Below, piece after piece: positions 16,640 through 25,286 of a stretch of 42,872 nt of DNA (position 1 is its first letter; every line of letters starts with the position of its first letter). Source of the stretch: Clostridia bacterium (GTDB taxonomy: Bacteria > Bacillota > Clostridia > Oscillospirales > Acutalibacteraceae); NCBI GenBank assembly GCA_017623235.1, contig JAGAPN010000032.1, positions 1 to 42,872 on the forward strand, read 5' to 3'. Position numbers and translations under genes: made by a program. The notes beneath the pieces were generated by a model. It was not told the DNA's origin, made no database searches, and saw only the letters and a program-made list of their open reading frames with translations.

Positions 16640-17575
16640 TTAAATTCCGTTTTTAAGTCTTATGATAATTTTTCTTATTTTTCGTTTCAGGGTGTCGTCT
16701 ATTATATTTTTTGACACCCCTCTTTTAATAATTTCTTTTTTATAGTCCTTCTTAAGCTGTCCGTCTAACGATTTTAAACGGGATATCACCGAATTGGCGG
16801 CATAGGCAAGGTAAAGCCTGCCTGCATAGCAGTTTTTAACCGAAGCCTTATAAAATTCCTGCACCAAAAAATCGTAACCCTTCAGCAGGTCGTAGGCCAA
16901 CTTGCGGCGCCTTTCCTCGGTTTGAGTGCGGGTAATACTGCTATCATTACTTACATAATAATAGGCCTCAAGCTTTATAAGGCTTACCCTTTCAGCCTTT
17001 AAGATAACCAAGGGCATAAGGGCAAAATCCTCGTGATAAATCCCTTTCATAAACTCAAAGCCCTTCTCGCACCAGTAGCTCCGCCGATAGGCAAAGCTCC
17101 AGGCAGGCTCAAAGGATTCCTTGTGCTCTACAAGGGCGATTATCGCTTCCTCTCCGGTTACCGACAAAGCAACCGGTCTTGACCACAGTCCCGTGCGCAG
17201 TCCCTCTTCGTTTACGGTTACGGCCTCAAAGCCTATGACATCGGGCCGATGGATATCAATTTCCCTTCCGATGTCCTTTAATGCGTTTTGAGCCATATAA
17301 TCATCGGAATCCACAAACAGCAGATAATCTCCCGAGGCTCTCTCTATACCGAAATTTCTGGCATCCGAAAGGCCGCCGTTTTCCTTTTTAAAGGCCTTTA
17401 TCTTTTCGGGATATTTTGCCGCATATTCGTCTATTATGGCCTGGCTGTTATCGGGGGACCCGTCGTTTACCACGATAATCTCATAATCGTCGTAGCTCTG
17501 GGTCAGAATGCTGTCAAGGCATTTTGCCAAATACCGTTCCACATTATAGACGGGAACTATAACACTGAATTTCAT
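16640..17575 (-). CDS. GT2-family glycosyltransferase
   Basis: 311 aa from the ATG at 17575, chosen because the AGGGTGA ribosome binding site sits 5-8 nt ahead; an in-frame GTG at 17584 lies inside that site. GT-A motifs: S-V-I-V-P-V-Y-N-V-E, V-N-D-G-S-P-D-N-S, N-G-G-L-S-D-A-R-N and V-D-S-D-D-Y. The C-terminal end is very basic (K-R-K-I-R-K-I-I-I-R), consistent with peripheral membrane contact. The gene lies between the HtrL-like gene and the other GT2 genes. Donor and acceptor unknown. Confidence 0.92.
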   Translation of the reverse strand: MKFSVIVPVYNVERYLAKCLDSILTQSYDDYEIIVVNDGSPDNSQAIIDEYAAKYPEKIKAFKKENGGLSDARNFGIERASGDYLLFVDSDDYMAQNALKDIGREIDIHRPDVIGFEAVTVNEEGLRTGLWSRPVALSVTGEEAIIALVEHKESFEPAWSFAYRRSYWCEKGFEFMKGIYHEDFALMPLVILKAERVSLIKLEAYYYVSNDSSITRTQTEERRRKLAYDLLKGYDFLVQEFYKASVKNCYAGRLYLAYAANSVISRLKSLDGQLKKDYKKEIIKRGVSKNIIDDTLKRKIRKIIIRLKNGI

Positions 17576-17585
17576 ATATTTCACC

Positions 17586-18509
17586 CTATAACAAATCGTT
17601 TCTTTTAAACATTGAGCCCAGGTTTTTCATACACCTGCGGTTTCTTTTATAGATGCGATAATTCTTAAGCACCCTGTCTATAAGGGCCGGCTTGGGCTTG
17701 GGCTTACGGGCCACAGTCAGATGCTCTCCACCATACTCCTTAAGGGGCATAAACCAGCCGCTTTTTATAATGTTATACCGTTGTGGATTTCTGAGCGATG
17801 CCATTAAAAGCAGGGTCTGGTCGTCGTCTAAAAAGCCTACTTCCAGCAGGGATTCCATAGATTTTTTCACGTCACCCCAAAGCTCAGCGGCCATATCTGC
17901 CGATACATAAATCGGAGCCCCCATCATATACACCGAATAGTCCTCTATAATGTGAAAAATCGGTTTGTTGTCATAATTATTCAGACTGAAAAGGGTCACC
18001 TTATCCATTGGAAAGTCTACATTAAGGGTAAAGTCAAACTCTTCACTATTGCTAAAGACGTCGCCCCCGTGATTAAAGCCGAAGTCCAACCAGCAGAGCA
18101 TACCGTCGGCATAGCCCTTTTCTGCCGCTTCCTTAAGGAACCAAACCTTCAAAAGCATAATATAATCATAGTCCGCATTATTATCAGCAGGGTTTGGCAT
18201 ATAGCGGAATTTTAAGAACTCCTCGCTGGCTGCAACCTGCGTCATTCTGCTATGAAGCTCTGCCTCTACGGCGTATATATCGTCTATGACAACTATTTCA
18301 GTTCTGTCTTCCAGGCCAAATTCATTTCTAACCTCTCTGACCCTCTCGGCCATTGCAGGAAAAGTGAAAACCACCAATTTGTTTTTCATCCTTGCCCAGA
18401 ACTTAAAATATTCCAGATATTTCTCGTTGCTTCTGGAAAGTTCACTTCCAAAATTTTCTCTTCCGATATCAAAAAAGGCCGTTACAACGGTTACTTCCCT
18501 CTTGCTCAT
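17586..18509 (-). CDS. HtrL/YibB-like (WlaTC-type) protein, putative glycosyltransferase
   Basis: 307 aa from the ATG at 18509, placed 7 nt after GAGG; an in-frame GTG directly upstream is less well placed. The opening V-T-V-V-T-A-F-F-D-I-G-R, the K-Y-L-E-Y-F-K-F-W block and the W-L-D-F-G-F-N-H-G motif near 150, followed by D-D-D-Q near 235, fit the HtrL/YibB family found in capsule and LPS clusters such as those of Campylobacter and E. coli. Members are thought to be glycosyltransferases, but their reaction is poorly defined. The basic tail R-I-Y-K-R-N-R-R may bind membrane. Position between the flippase and GT2 genes supports a role in the repeat unit. Confidence 0.72.
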   Translation of the reverse strand: MSKREVTVVTAFFDIGRENFGSELSRSNEKYLEYFKFWARMKNKLVVFTFPAMAERVREVRNEFGLEDRTEIVVIDDIYAVEAELHSRMTQVAASEEFLKFRYMPNPADNNADYDYIMLLKVWFLKEAAEKGYADGMLCWLDFGFNHGGDVFSNSEEFDFTLNVDFPMDKVTLFSLNNYDNKPIFHIIEDYSVYMMGAPIYVSADMAAELWGDVKKSMESLLEVGFLDDDQTLLLMASLRNPQRYNIIKSGWFMPLKEYGGEHLTVARKPKPKPALIDRVLKNYRIYKRNRRCMKNLGSMFKRNDLL

Positions 18510-18513
18510 CACT

Positions 18514-20037
18514 TTACCTCTTGAATTTTGATATAAAAATATTTATAAAACGCTCCCTGTCCGACCGGTTGAATAAGACAAGGTAATTGACTATCAGGCC
18601 TACAACACCGCATATCATTACCGATACAAGAAGCCATAGCCAGTTTTCAACCGCCATAATCATCTTCAATGCAAAGAATATCGCGGTTATGACAGCGGTA
18701 GAGAACAAGTATCTTAGCACTGTACCAAAGAATGTCATCATAGAAATATTCATACATTTTGCAGCGTAGGCAGGCACAATAACAAGGCCCTTTATCAGGC
18801 CGACAAGGGCACTTACTCCCACAATGGCGTATACCCCTAAATCAGTGGTGCTGATAAGCAGAAATACAAGGGCGGTGGATAAAAATCCGCTTCCCACGTT
18901 AAGAATCGCATTTCCCTTTACCTTGTTTATGATGGTAAAAATATTATAAAGTGGGGAAACTATTCCCCCGCAAAGTATGTTAAGGAAGGTTAAAATGGAT
19001 AGCTGGTACAGAAGCTCAAGGTTAACCTCGGGCACCCAAAGTTTGCAGAAGGCATATCCGAATACTACAATATACGCAAAGGGAATATTTCCGAATATTC
19101 CCGTTATCTTCATACCCTGCTTTGTTTCTGCCACGACCCCGTCGGTATCATTTTCAGAATAACGACTGATTATCTGGGGCTGGAACACGTTAGATATGCT
19201 GGATATAACGATATTTATAACGTTACCCGGCGTTTTTGCCAGCGCCACTATACCCATTGTTGAAGCATTTACCGCAATATTGCTTATTATCAGGTCAAGG
19301 CCGTCAGCCAGAACGTTACCCAGATTGGTAATGGAGTTCCACACGCCCGACGATAACAATTCTTTAATTTTCTGCAGCGAAAAATTCTTCGATCTTATTT
19401 TAATATCAGGCAAAAGCTGTTTAGTATATTTCACGTTAAACAGCACAACGTAGATGCCCGATATAAGGGTAGCCAGTCCAATATAAAAGGTGGCAGGCTT
19501 CAAGAATACAAACAATGCGACTATTACCAAAGCCTTCAGTATGTTTGATTCCATTGTCCTTAAAGAGGTTAGATACAGCTTATTGGTACAATAGGTTGCA
19601 ACCGCAAAAACACCGCCGATAAGCGATACGAAGAAATTTAAAATTATAAATAAAAAAAGAAGCTTAACGTCGGTTACAAGGCGGTCGGAGATATTGATTA
19701 TTTTTTCCAGCCACGCAATAAGCGCCGTGGCTGGAATAACCAGAACGCCAATTATAACAGCATTGGAAATAAGAACCGAGCTGAAATATTTATTTGCTTC
19801 CTCGTGATTTCCGCGCTGAACGTTTATAGTTATAAACCTACTGGCCATTGAGTTTATCGCCGTGGTAAGAATAGTGGCATACATAATAAAGCTGTTTGCC
19901 AGCGATACAAAGCCGTATGCATCCTCACCGATAGTAGCGACGATATATTTTGAAAGGCCAAAGCTTATAAGAGTATTAACCACAAGGCCAACCAAGGTGG
20001 TCGCCAGATTAATAAAAAGCTGTTTTCCTTTATTCAT
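18514..20037 (-). CDS. Wzx-type lipid-linked repeat-unit flippase
   Basis: 507 aa with about 14 hydrophobic segments, the size and topology of polysaccharide-transport (MOP superfamily) proteins. The start N-L-A-T-T-L-V-G-L-V-V-N-T-L-I-S-F-G-L-S-K-Y, with charged residues between segments 1 and 2, is characteristic of Wzx. It should move undecaprenyl-diphosphate-linked repeat units across the membrane for the Wzy-like polymerase. The gene overlaps the end of the upstream GT4 gene by 8 nt. One Wzx, one Wzy and one priming transferase in a single operon make a Wzy-dependent pathway the simplest reading. Confidence 0.92.
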   Translation of the reverse strand: MNKGKQLFINLATTLVGLVVNTLISFGLSKYIVATIGEDAYGFVSLANSFIMYATILTTAINSMASRFITINVQRGNHEEANKYFSSVLISNAVIIGVLVIPATALIAWLEKIINISDRLVTDVKLLFLFIILNFFVSLIGGVFAVATYCTNKLYLTSLRTMESNILKALVIVALFVFLKPATFYIGLATLISGIYVVLFNVKYTKQLLPDIKIRSKNFSLQKIKELLSSGVWNSITNLGNVLADGLDLIISNIAVNASTMGIVALAKTPGNVINIVISSISNVFQPQIISRYSENDTDGVVAETKQGMKITGIFGNIPFAYIVVFGYAFCKLWVPEVNLELLYQLSILTFLNILCGGIVSPLYNIFTIINKVKGNAILNVGSGFLSTALVFLLISTTDLGVYAIVGVSALVGLIKGLVIVPAYAAKCMNISMMTFFGTVLRYLFSTAVITAIFFALKMIMAVENWLWLLVSVMICGVVGLIVNYLVLFNRSDRERFINIFISKFKR

Positions 20038-21199
20038 TACCTTTTTTCCTTAAAATATCTACAAAATCCTTATAAAACGTCTCGGTATTAAAGCGGGCAG
20101 CATTTCTTTCGGCAGAGGCCGCCATTGCCGCTCTTAAATCGGGGGAGTTGTAGAGCTGAAGAATGTTTTCCTTCAACGCCTCGACTACATCCCCGTCCTT
20201 ATCAATTATAATGGTATCCTCTGCCGCATATTCAGGAGCCCCGCCCGTTCTGGTGATTACGGTAGGCAGACCTGATGCCTGCAATTCTATAAAGGAAAGC
20301 GGAGCGGAGTCCTCACAAGTAGAGGGCATAGCCCCCATATCGGCAATCTGATGATATTTATAAAGCTTACTGTTGTGCACAAAGCCCGTAGCTGAAATTC
20401 TGCCGTTAGAAGCTTCTATTTCCTCGTGTATCAGAGAAATATACTCGTTACCCTCAGGATCGTCACCAAAATTAGCTGAGCCCACTATCATAAGCTTGAT
20501 TTTTTCATTGCCTATGGCGTTTACGGCTTTAGCCAGCTCCAAAACGCCCTTTTGGGGTATCAGCCGTCCGCAAAAGACAACGATAAAATCGTCCAGCGAA
20601 AAACCCAGTTCTTTTCTAATCGCCAATCTTTCCTCTGCGGATATTCTCTTTAAAAAGTTTTCGGTTTTAATTCCGTTTTTAAGAACCTGTATATCCTTAA
20701 TTTCGGTGACTTTTCTGAAGTTTTCGGCCACGAAATTGCTGACCCCGATATAGGTAGAGTATATCCTGTCAAGAGGCATCGGAACGGTATGATTATGATG
20801 AAAATGCACTATCATCTGTTCCTTTTTGAAATGCTTAAGGTAGCTTTCGAACTGCATAAAGGCACCGTCTTCTACAACGATAAAATCAAAGTCGGTCTTT
20901 TTGATTTTTTTTAATATGGCCTCGTTATAGGTGTTCAGGTCCTTACCAAACAGATTTTTGACCCTCACCCACAGGGCGGTAAGAATATATGAAAAGTCCT
21001 TCTTTACAAATATAAACCTGCTTGCGGAATAGGTTTTTGCCAGCCTTTCGGCCTCCTCATCGTAAACCGAAGCGACCGTTATATCCAGCAGCTTTTCCTT
21101 TTCATTACGGTCAACGATATCGTTTACCAGGGTCTCTATAGCTCCCCCTTTTACGGCAGGCACAGGCAAACCCTTGGGAAGGATCATACATATCTTCAA
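20030..21199 (-). CDS. GT4-family glycosyltransferase
   Basis: 389 aa from a TTG start at 21199, preceded by GGTGAT at about 7 nt; no ATG with a better site is present, since the next ATG is four codons inside the first beta strand. GT-B fold: N-terminal I-L-P-K-G-L-P-V-P-A-V-K-G-G-A-I-E acceptor-side loop, V-V-F-C-G-R-L-I-P-Q-K-G-V near 208 and the E-x7-E region C-E-D-S-A-P-L-S-F-I-E-L-Q-A-S-G near 310. It is the second gene of the operon, after the priming transferase, so it may add an early sugar. Donor unknown. Confidence 0.9.
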   Translation of the reverse strand: MKICMILPKGLPVPAVKGGAIETLVNDIVDRNEKEKLLDITVASVYDEEAERLAKTYSASRFIFVKKDFSYILTALWVRVKNLFGKDLNTYNEAILKKIKKTDFDFIVVEDGAFMQFESYLKHFKKEQMIVHFHHNHTVPMPLDRIYSTYIGVSNFVAENFRKVTEIKDIQVLKNGIKTENFLKRISAEERLAIRKELGFSLDDFIVVFCGRLIPQKGVLELAKAVNAIGNEKIKLMIVGSANFGDDPEGNEYISLIHEEIEASNGRISATGFVHNSKLYKYHQIADMGAMPSTCEDSAPLSFIELQASGLPTVITRTGGAPEYAAEDTIIIDKDGDVVEALKENILQLYNSPDLRAAMAASAERNAARFNTETFYKDFVDILRKKGNE

Positions 21200-21229
21200 A
21201 AAATCACCGCTTTCGTTTTCAGTTAAAGT

Positions 21230-22597
21230 TTATTTTCCTTCCCCGATGCTCTTGCTTTTTTCTTCGGTGAAGCCTTCGGTGCTTTCCTTCATAAACATAA
21301 TTTTCACCGTCATAAAGAGCAGGCGTAGGTCTAAAAGCACCGAGTAGTTCTGAATATACATAAGGTCAAGCTGCAGCTTGTCGTAAGGGGTGGTGTTATA
21401 CTTTCCGTAAAGCTGGGCAAAGCCGGTAAGACCACCACGGACCTTAAGACGGTACTGGAATTCGGGCACCTCTTTAGAGTACTGCTCGGTATGCTCAACA
21501 CGCTCGGGGCGGGGACCCACAAGGCTCATATCACCCTTTAAAATATCAATAAGCTGGGGAAGCTCGTCCAATCTGGTAGCACGAAGCACCCTGCCCACGG
21601 GGGTGATACGGGGGTCCTTTTCGGTAGCGGGGTGAGATTTTCCGTCCTTTTCGGCATCCACAATCATACTGCGGAACTTGTGTATTTTAAATACCCTGCC
21701 CCCTATAGTGGACCTGTCCTGTCTAAAGAAAACGGGACCGCCGTCGTAAAGCTTTATGGCCAGGGCCGAAATAAGCATAAAAGGAGAGGTGATAATAAGC
21801 ATAAGTCCGGCGATAATTATATCCATAGTCCTTTTGATAACCCTCTGCTCAAAGGTAAGACTCTCGTTGCGGTAGAGCAGCAGGGGGGTATCAAACAGAT
21901 GTATGTTTTCGGCGCCTCGAATCAGTATATCCGATACCTTGGTGGTGGTATAGGTGCGGACGTTTTTATCAAAGCAGGCCTTGAGGATACGGTTTCTCTG
22001 CTCGGAATGAACGTCAAAGATAACGACACCGTCGGCGGCATCTATCATCTTCTCCAGCTCCTCCATACCCACCGATACGTGAACTGCCATCTCAACCTTA
22101 TACTTGTCCTTACGGGAATTGAGCTTTTTAACCATCATATCAGGCTCGTACTCATCGTAAATTACCAGCAGCTTTCTTGCAGGGAAGCATCTGCGGAAAA
22201 CCACACCGCTGAGCCCCGTTACCCCAAGGGCAAAGAGTATATCAAAGGCGGTGATAAGCAGCATTGGCACCACCGTTACAAACTCGGCGGCCAAAAGCAC
22301 TATCTGCAGGTACATCATAACGTTGGTGCAAAGAATTGCCAGCACCTGGGAAATAAAGATATTGGTCTTTCTGAAATAGCCAAATTTAAGACCGTCAAAG
22401 CTGTAGAGGAAAATCAGCTCAAACAGAATATAATAAAGCGCAATCATCCAATGGCCCTTTTGTACGAAGGGCAAAACAATTATATCGTTATAACGGGTCA
22501 TCCAGCAATGAAGAAAGGCCAGGGCCTGACCTAAAACCAGCAGAAGAACAAAGCCGTAACGAAAAAGTCGTTTGTACTGGTCCAGCCTGTTTTTCAA
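21230..22597 (-). CDS. Polyprenyl-phosphate sugar-1-phosphate transferase (priming enzyme)
   Basis: 455 aa from a TTG start at 22597. That start has AAGGAG 8 nt upstream; a GTG at 22606 overlaps the same site and is unlikely. Four to five N-terminal membrane segments (to about residue 140) and a Rossmann-like CoA-binding-type domain (about 145-240) precede a bacterial sugar transferase domain with S-P-F-M-L, G-P-V-F-F-R-Q-D-R, F-K-I-H-K-F-R-S-M, R-L-D-E-L-P-Q and G-D-M-S-L-V-G-P-R-P-E-R. It loads the first sugar phosphate onto undecaprenyl phosphate and thus starts each repeat unit. It is the first gene of the operon. The sugar used (Gal, Glc or an N-acetyl amino sugar) cannot be told. Confidence 0.94.
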   Translation of the reverse strand: MKNRLDQYKRLFRYGFVLLLVLGQALAFLHCWMTRYNDIIVLPFVQKGHWMIALYYILFELIFLYSFDGLKFGYFRKTNIFISQVLAILCTNVMMYLQIVLLAAEFVTVVPMLLITAFDILFALGVTGLSGVVFRRCFPARKLLVIYDEYEPDMMVKKLNSRKDKYKVEMAVHVSVGMEELEKMIDAADGVVIFDVHSEQRNRILKACFDKNVRTYTTTKVSDILIRGAENIHLFDTPLLLYRNESLTFEQRVIKRTMDIIIAGLMLIITSPFMLISALAIKLYDGGPVFFRQDRSTIGGRVFKIHKFRSMIVDAEKDGKSHPATEKDPRITPVGRVLRATRLDELPQLIDILKGDMSLVGPRPERVEHTEQYSKEVPEFQYRLKVRGGLTGFAQLYGKYNTTPYDKLQLDLMYIQNYSVLLDLRLLFMTVKIMFMKESTEGFTEEKSKSIGEGK

Positions 22598-22639
22598 TAC
22601 GATCACTCCTTTAAAAGTTTACATAACTATTCATTATTT

Positions 22640-22667
22640 ATTGTACCACAAAAATAGTAAATGTAAA
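22640..22667 (-). promoter_or_regulatory. Promoter of the polysaccharide operon
   Basis: TTTACA (22667-22662), a 16-bp spacer and TACAAT (22645-22640) on the minus strand, 43 nt upstream of the TTG start at 22597. It lies after the terminator at 22693-22726, which isolates it from the folT operon. Confidence 0.72.
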
Positions 22668-22692
22668 GTATAAAGTTGCTTTCATCAACAAT

Positions 22693-22726
22693 AAAACCGA
22701 CCGAATCTGATAATTCGGTCGGTTTT
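22693..22726 (-). terminator. Terminator of the folT operon
   Basis: A perfect 14-bp stem, AAAACCGACCGAAT (22693-22706) with ATTCGGTCGGTTTT (22713-22726), has a 6-nt loop and starts 2 nt after the deacylase stop codon. Confidence 0.94.
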
Positions 22727-22728
22727 GC

Positions 22729-23271
22729 TTAAAGCTCTACAAAGGTTGGGGTATGGTGGCAGTACGGTAGCAGTTTTTCCATAATATCTGCCGTTTTTAT
22801 TTTAAGGCTGGAGGAGTTAAGGCAGGGGTGGCAACCGAAGTGTTCATCGCCCAGCACGTCCTTATCAATTATCAGCCTTACTTTTATGCCTTTATCGAAA
22901 AGCAGGCCCAGCACCGAAGCGCTGCCCGGGGTGCAGTTTATAAGCTCCTCCATATACTCGGGTGGCGCAAAGGAAAGCCTTGAGCAGCCCAGCTGGGGAG
23001 AAAGAAGCTTGGTTTTAAAAGGCTTTTCTCCCGGCATTATAAGCAGATAAAAATCGGTTTTTTGGGCGTTGCAGAGAAAAAGATTTTTCTTTATCTCACA
23101 GCCCAACACCTCTTTTATCTCATAACAGCCCTCAATGGTGCCGATTTCGCCGTGGGACACCCTCTCATAGGGGATACCAAGACTATTCAGGGCGTCGTAG
23201 CAGACCTGCTCCTTCTCGGTGCAGCCCTCCTTAGGGGTGGAGTAAACGGTCTTATCGGTGAAAAGGCTCAC
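22729..23271 (-). CDS. ProX/YbaK-family prolyl-tRNA editing deacylase
   Basis: 180 aa. The family hydrolyses mischarged aminoacyl-tRNA, typically Ala- or Cys-tRNA-Pro, acting in trans to prolyl-tRNA synthetase. The N-terminal helix and L-N-S-L-G-I-P-Y-E-R-V-S-H-G-E segment, K-N-L-F-L-C-N and Y-L-L-I-M-P-G-E-K-P-F in the middle, L-S-F-A-P-P-E-Y near 92, P-G-S-A-S-V-L-G-L near 110 and the late F-G-C-H-P-C-L-N-S-S-S stretch fit ProX-type proteins; the usual late motif is H-P-N-x-N, so the Cys here is a variation. A GTG start at 23271 directly abuts the stop of the FAD gene, with AGGAAG about 10 nt upstream. It is the third gene of the folT operon. Confidence 0.85.
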   Translation of the reverse strand: MSLFTDKTVYSTPKEGCTEKEQVCYDALNSLGIPYERVSHGEIGTIEGCYEIKEVLGCEIKKNLFLCNAQKTDFYLLIMPGEKPFKTKLLSPQLGCSRLSFAPPEYMEELINCTPGSASVLGLLFDKGIKVRLIIDKDVLGDEHFGCHPCLNSSSLKIKTADIMEKLLPYCHHTPTFVEL

Positions 23272-24660
23272 TTAAATCAGCTTCCTTCCCATAAGAACGC
23301 CCATTACCGAGGCCATCATAAGACCTCTGGTCCAGCCCGAAGAGTCACCCAGACAGAAGAGTCCCTTAACGTTGGTATTAAGGTCGGCATCCATCTTTAC
23401 ACGGTTGGAATAAAACTTCAGCTCGGGGGAGTAAAGCAGGGTTTCTTCGCTGGCAAAGCCGGGAACAACCTCGTCCACCGCCTTGATAAAGTTGATGATA
23501 TTCATCATAGCACGGTATGGCATAGCGGCGGTAATATCGCCTGCTACGGCATCGGGCAGGGTGGGACGCACGTTGGAAAAATTAAGCTCCTTAGGCCAGG
23601 TGCGCTTGCCGTCAAGAATATCACCGAAGCGCTGTACCATAATATGGCCTGCGCCCAGCATATTGGTAAGCTCGCCTACCTTAACGGCGTAATCAATAGG
23701 CTGATTAAAGGGCTCGGAGAAGTTGTGGGATACAAGAATCGCCAGGTTGGTATTGTTTGATTTAAGCTCCTTATAGGAGTGGCCGTTTACCACCGCCAGG
23801 TTATTATCGTAATTCTCCTGGCTTACAAAGCCACCGGGATTCTGGCAGAAGGTGCGCACCTTATTTTTGAAGGGCTGGGGATAGCCGATGAGCTTGGACT
23901 CGTAAAGCACCTTGTTTACCTTCTCCATAACCTCGTTACGGACCTCAACACGGACACCTATATCAACGGTGCCGGGCTGGTGGGCAATGTCGTGCTCGGC
24001 GCAGAGCTTTTCGAGCCAGTCGGCTCCTCTGCGACCTGTGGCCACAATAACGTTATCGGCCTCAATTACCTGCTCCTGGCCCTTCTTTTCTATGATAACA
24101 CCTGTGCAGATATTATCATTAATGATAATATTCTTACACTCGTAGCCGAAGATAAGCTCTACCCCGTTATCACGCAGGTAGTTTTCAATAGAAAGATAAA
24201 TATCCTGCGCCTTTTCGGTGCCCAGGTGGCGGATGGGACAATCCACCAGCTTAAGGCCTGCCTTAATGGCCCTTTTACGGATTTCCTTAACCTCTTCTTC
24301 GTTGCCGATACCCTCAATCTTATTATCGGCGCCGAACTCAAGATAAATCTTGTCGGTATATTCTATAGTTTCCTGGGCTTTGTCTTCGCCTATGAGGGTG
24401 GGCAGGTCGCCGCCTACCTCATAGGAGAGGGACAGCTTGCCGTCGGAAAATGCGCCTGCTCCCGAAAAGCCTGTGGTAATGTGGCAATAGGGCTTGCAGT
24501 TAACGCATTTCTTGGTCTTTGACTTAGGACAATGGCGTTTTTCAATAGGGGCGCCCTTTTCAACTATGGCAATACTCTTTTTGCTACCCTTTTTTATCAT
24601 TTCAAGGGCGGTAAAGATACCTGCAGGGCCTGCGCCTATGATAACAACGTCTTTTTTCAT
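23272..24660 (-). CDS. FAD-dependent oxidoreductase (COG2509-like)
   Basis: 462 aa. G-A-G-P-A-G at 9-14 is the FAD-binding dinucleotide loop, and G-L-F-C-L-G-D-S-S-G-W-T-R-G-L near 440 is the second FAD motif. C44, C52, C55 and C59 form a small cysteine cluster (R-H-C-P ... C-V-N-C-K-P-Y-C) followed by G-F-S-G-A-G-A-F-S-D-G-K-L, diagnostic of a widespread but uncharacterised dehydrogenase family of bacteria and archaea. The cysteines could hold a metal or an Fe-S cluster. The gene is 13 nt after folT with an AGGAGG site, so it is likely expressed from the riboswitch-controlled transcript. Whether it acts in folate chemistry is unknown. Confidence 0.85.
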   Translation of the reverse strand: MKKDVVIIGAGPAGIFTALEMIKKGSKKSIAIVEKGAPIEKRHCPKSKTKKCVNCKPYCHITTGFSGAGAFSDGKLSLSYEVGGDLPTLIGEDKAQETIEYTDKIYLEFGADNKIEGIGNEEEVKEIRKRAIKAGLKLVDCPIRHLGTEKAQDIYLSIENYLRDNGVELIFGYECKNIIINDNICTGVIIEKKGQEQVIEADNVIVATGRRGADWLEKLCAEHDIAHQPGTVDIGVRVEVRNEVMEKVNKVLYESKLIGYPQPFKNKVRTFCQNPGGFVSQENYDNNLAVVNGHSYKELKSNNTNLAILVSHNFSEPFNQPIDYAVKVGELTNMLGAGHIMVQRFGDILDGKRTWPKELNFSNVRPTLPDAVAGDITAAMPYRAMMNIINFIKAVDEVVPGFASEETLLYSPELKFYSNRVKMDADLNTNVKGLFCLGDSSGWTRGLMMASVMGVLMGRKLI

Positions 24661-24673
24661 AAAAAATCCTCCT

Positions 24674-25210
24674 TTAGTTTTGAAGCATTCTTTTAACGGG
24701 GGGATATACGAATTGCTTTATAATAAATGCCACCGGCACCTGGAGCAGGAGCATAATAGCTGCCTTTGGAATACGGGAAACCATAGTGGGAATATAGGGA
24801 CTGCCGTAAAGCAGAGTTATCCACACAGAATTAAGCAGAAGGGAGCAAACCAGCTCATCCACCGTAATAATTACCGCCGCCATACCCAAGAAGGACCAAC
24901 GTCCTTTCATACGGTGGGCGGCCGTTCCCATAAGACCGAAAAGCGTACCGCTTAAAAAGGCTACCGCAGTAAAGCCCGGGAAATAGGTGCCGAAAGGAAA
25001 CAGCACAGCCCCGATAAAATCGGCAGCAGCGCCGCAGATTCCGCCCCATAGCGGACCGAAGAGCATACCGCAAAGCATTATAGGCACAAAGGAAATGCCG
25101 ATGCTCATATTCCACATATTCAACGAGCAAAATCTGGAAAGCACGACAGCAACAGCCACCAGGGCGGCAGTCACCGCCAATCGGATAATATGTTTTTTTG
25201 CTTTTGACAT
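24674..25210 (-). CDS. folT: Folate ECF transporter S component
   Basis: 178 aa with about 5-6 membrane segments. It is the substrate-specific subunit that works with the shared ECF energy-coupling module (T and A components encoded elsewhere) to take up folates. The A-A-L-V-A-V-A-V-V-L-S-R-F start, the N-M-S-I-G-I-S-F-V-P-I-M-L-C-G-M-L-F-G-P-L-W-G-G block and G-A-A-A-D-F-I-G near residue 60 are typical of FolT. The start is the ATG at 25210, 7 nt after AGGAGG; a longer in-frame reading from 25270 would run through the riboswitch expression region and is rejected. An upstream THF riboswitch independently supports the folate assignment. Confidence 0.93.
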   Translation of the reverse strand: MSKAKKHIIRLAVTAALVAVAVVLSRFCSLNMWNMSIGISFVPIMLCGMLFGPLWGGICGAAADFIGAVLFPFGTYFPGFTAVAFLSGTLFGLMGTAAHRMKGRWSFLGMAAVIITVDELVCSLLLNSVWITLLYGSPYIPTMVSRIPKAAIMLLLQVPVAFIIKQFVYPPVKRMLQN

Positions 25211-25286
25211 AGAAAACCTCCTTCCCCACTTAAACACCGACCCCAAAAGGGCAAAAAGGTGTTCGGGCAAGAGGTATCTCCTGTCC
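25211..25286 (-). promoter_or_regulatory. Riboswitch expression platform before folT
   Basis: Between the aptamer and the start codon is an AACACC/GGTGTT hairpin (about 25233-25263). An ACCTC stretch near 25272-25276 can pair with GAGGT of the folT ribosome binding site (25215-25221). No T-tract terminator is seen, so control is probably at translation initiation by hiding the ribosome binding site. The pairing is inference. Confidence 0.5.

Noticed and set aside
21632-22534. 300-codon plus-strand open frame
   Set aside because: Antisense shadow of the priming sugar transferase, His/Lys-rich composition and no ribosome binding site.
25211-25270. Longer FolT start at 25270
   Set aside because: It would place the start inside the riboswitch expression platform; the ATG at 25210 has an ideal AGGAGG.
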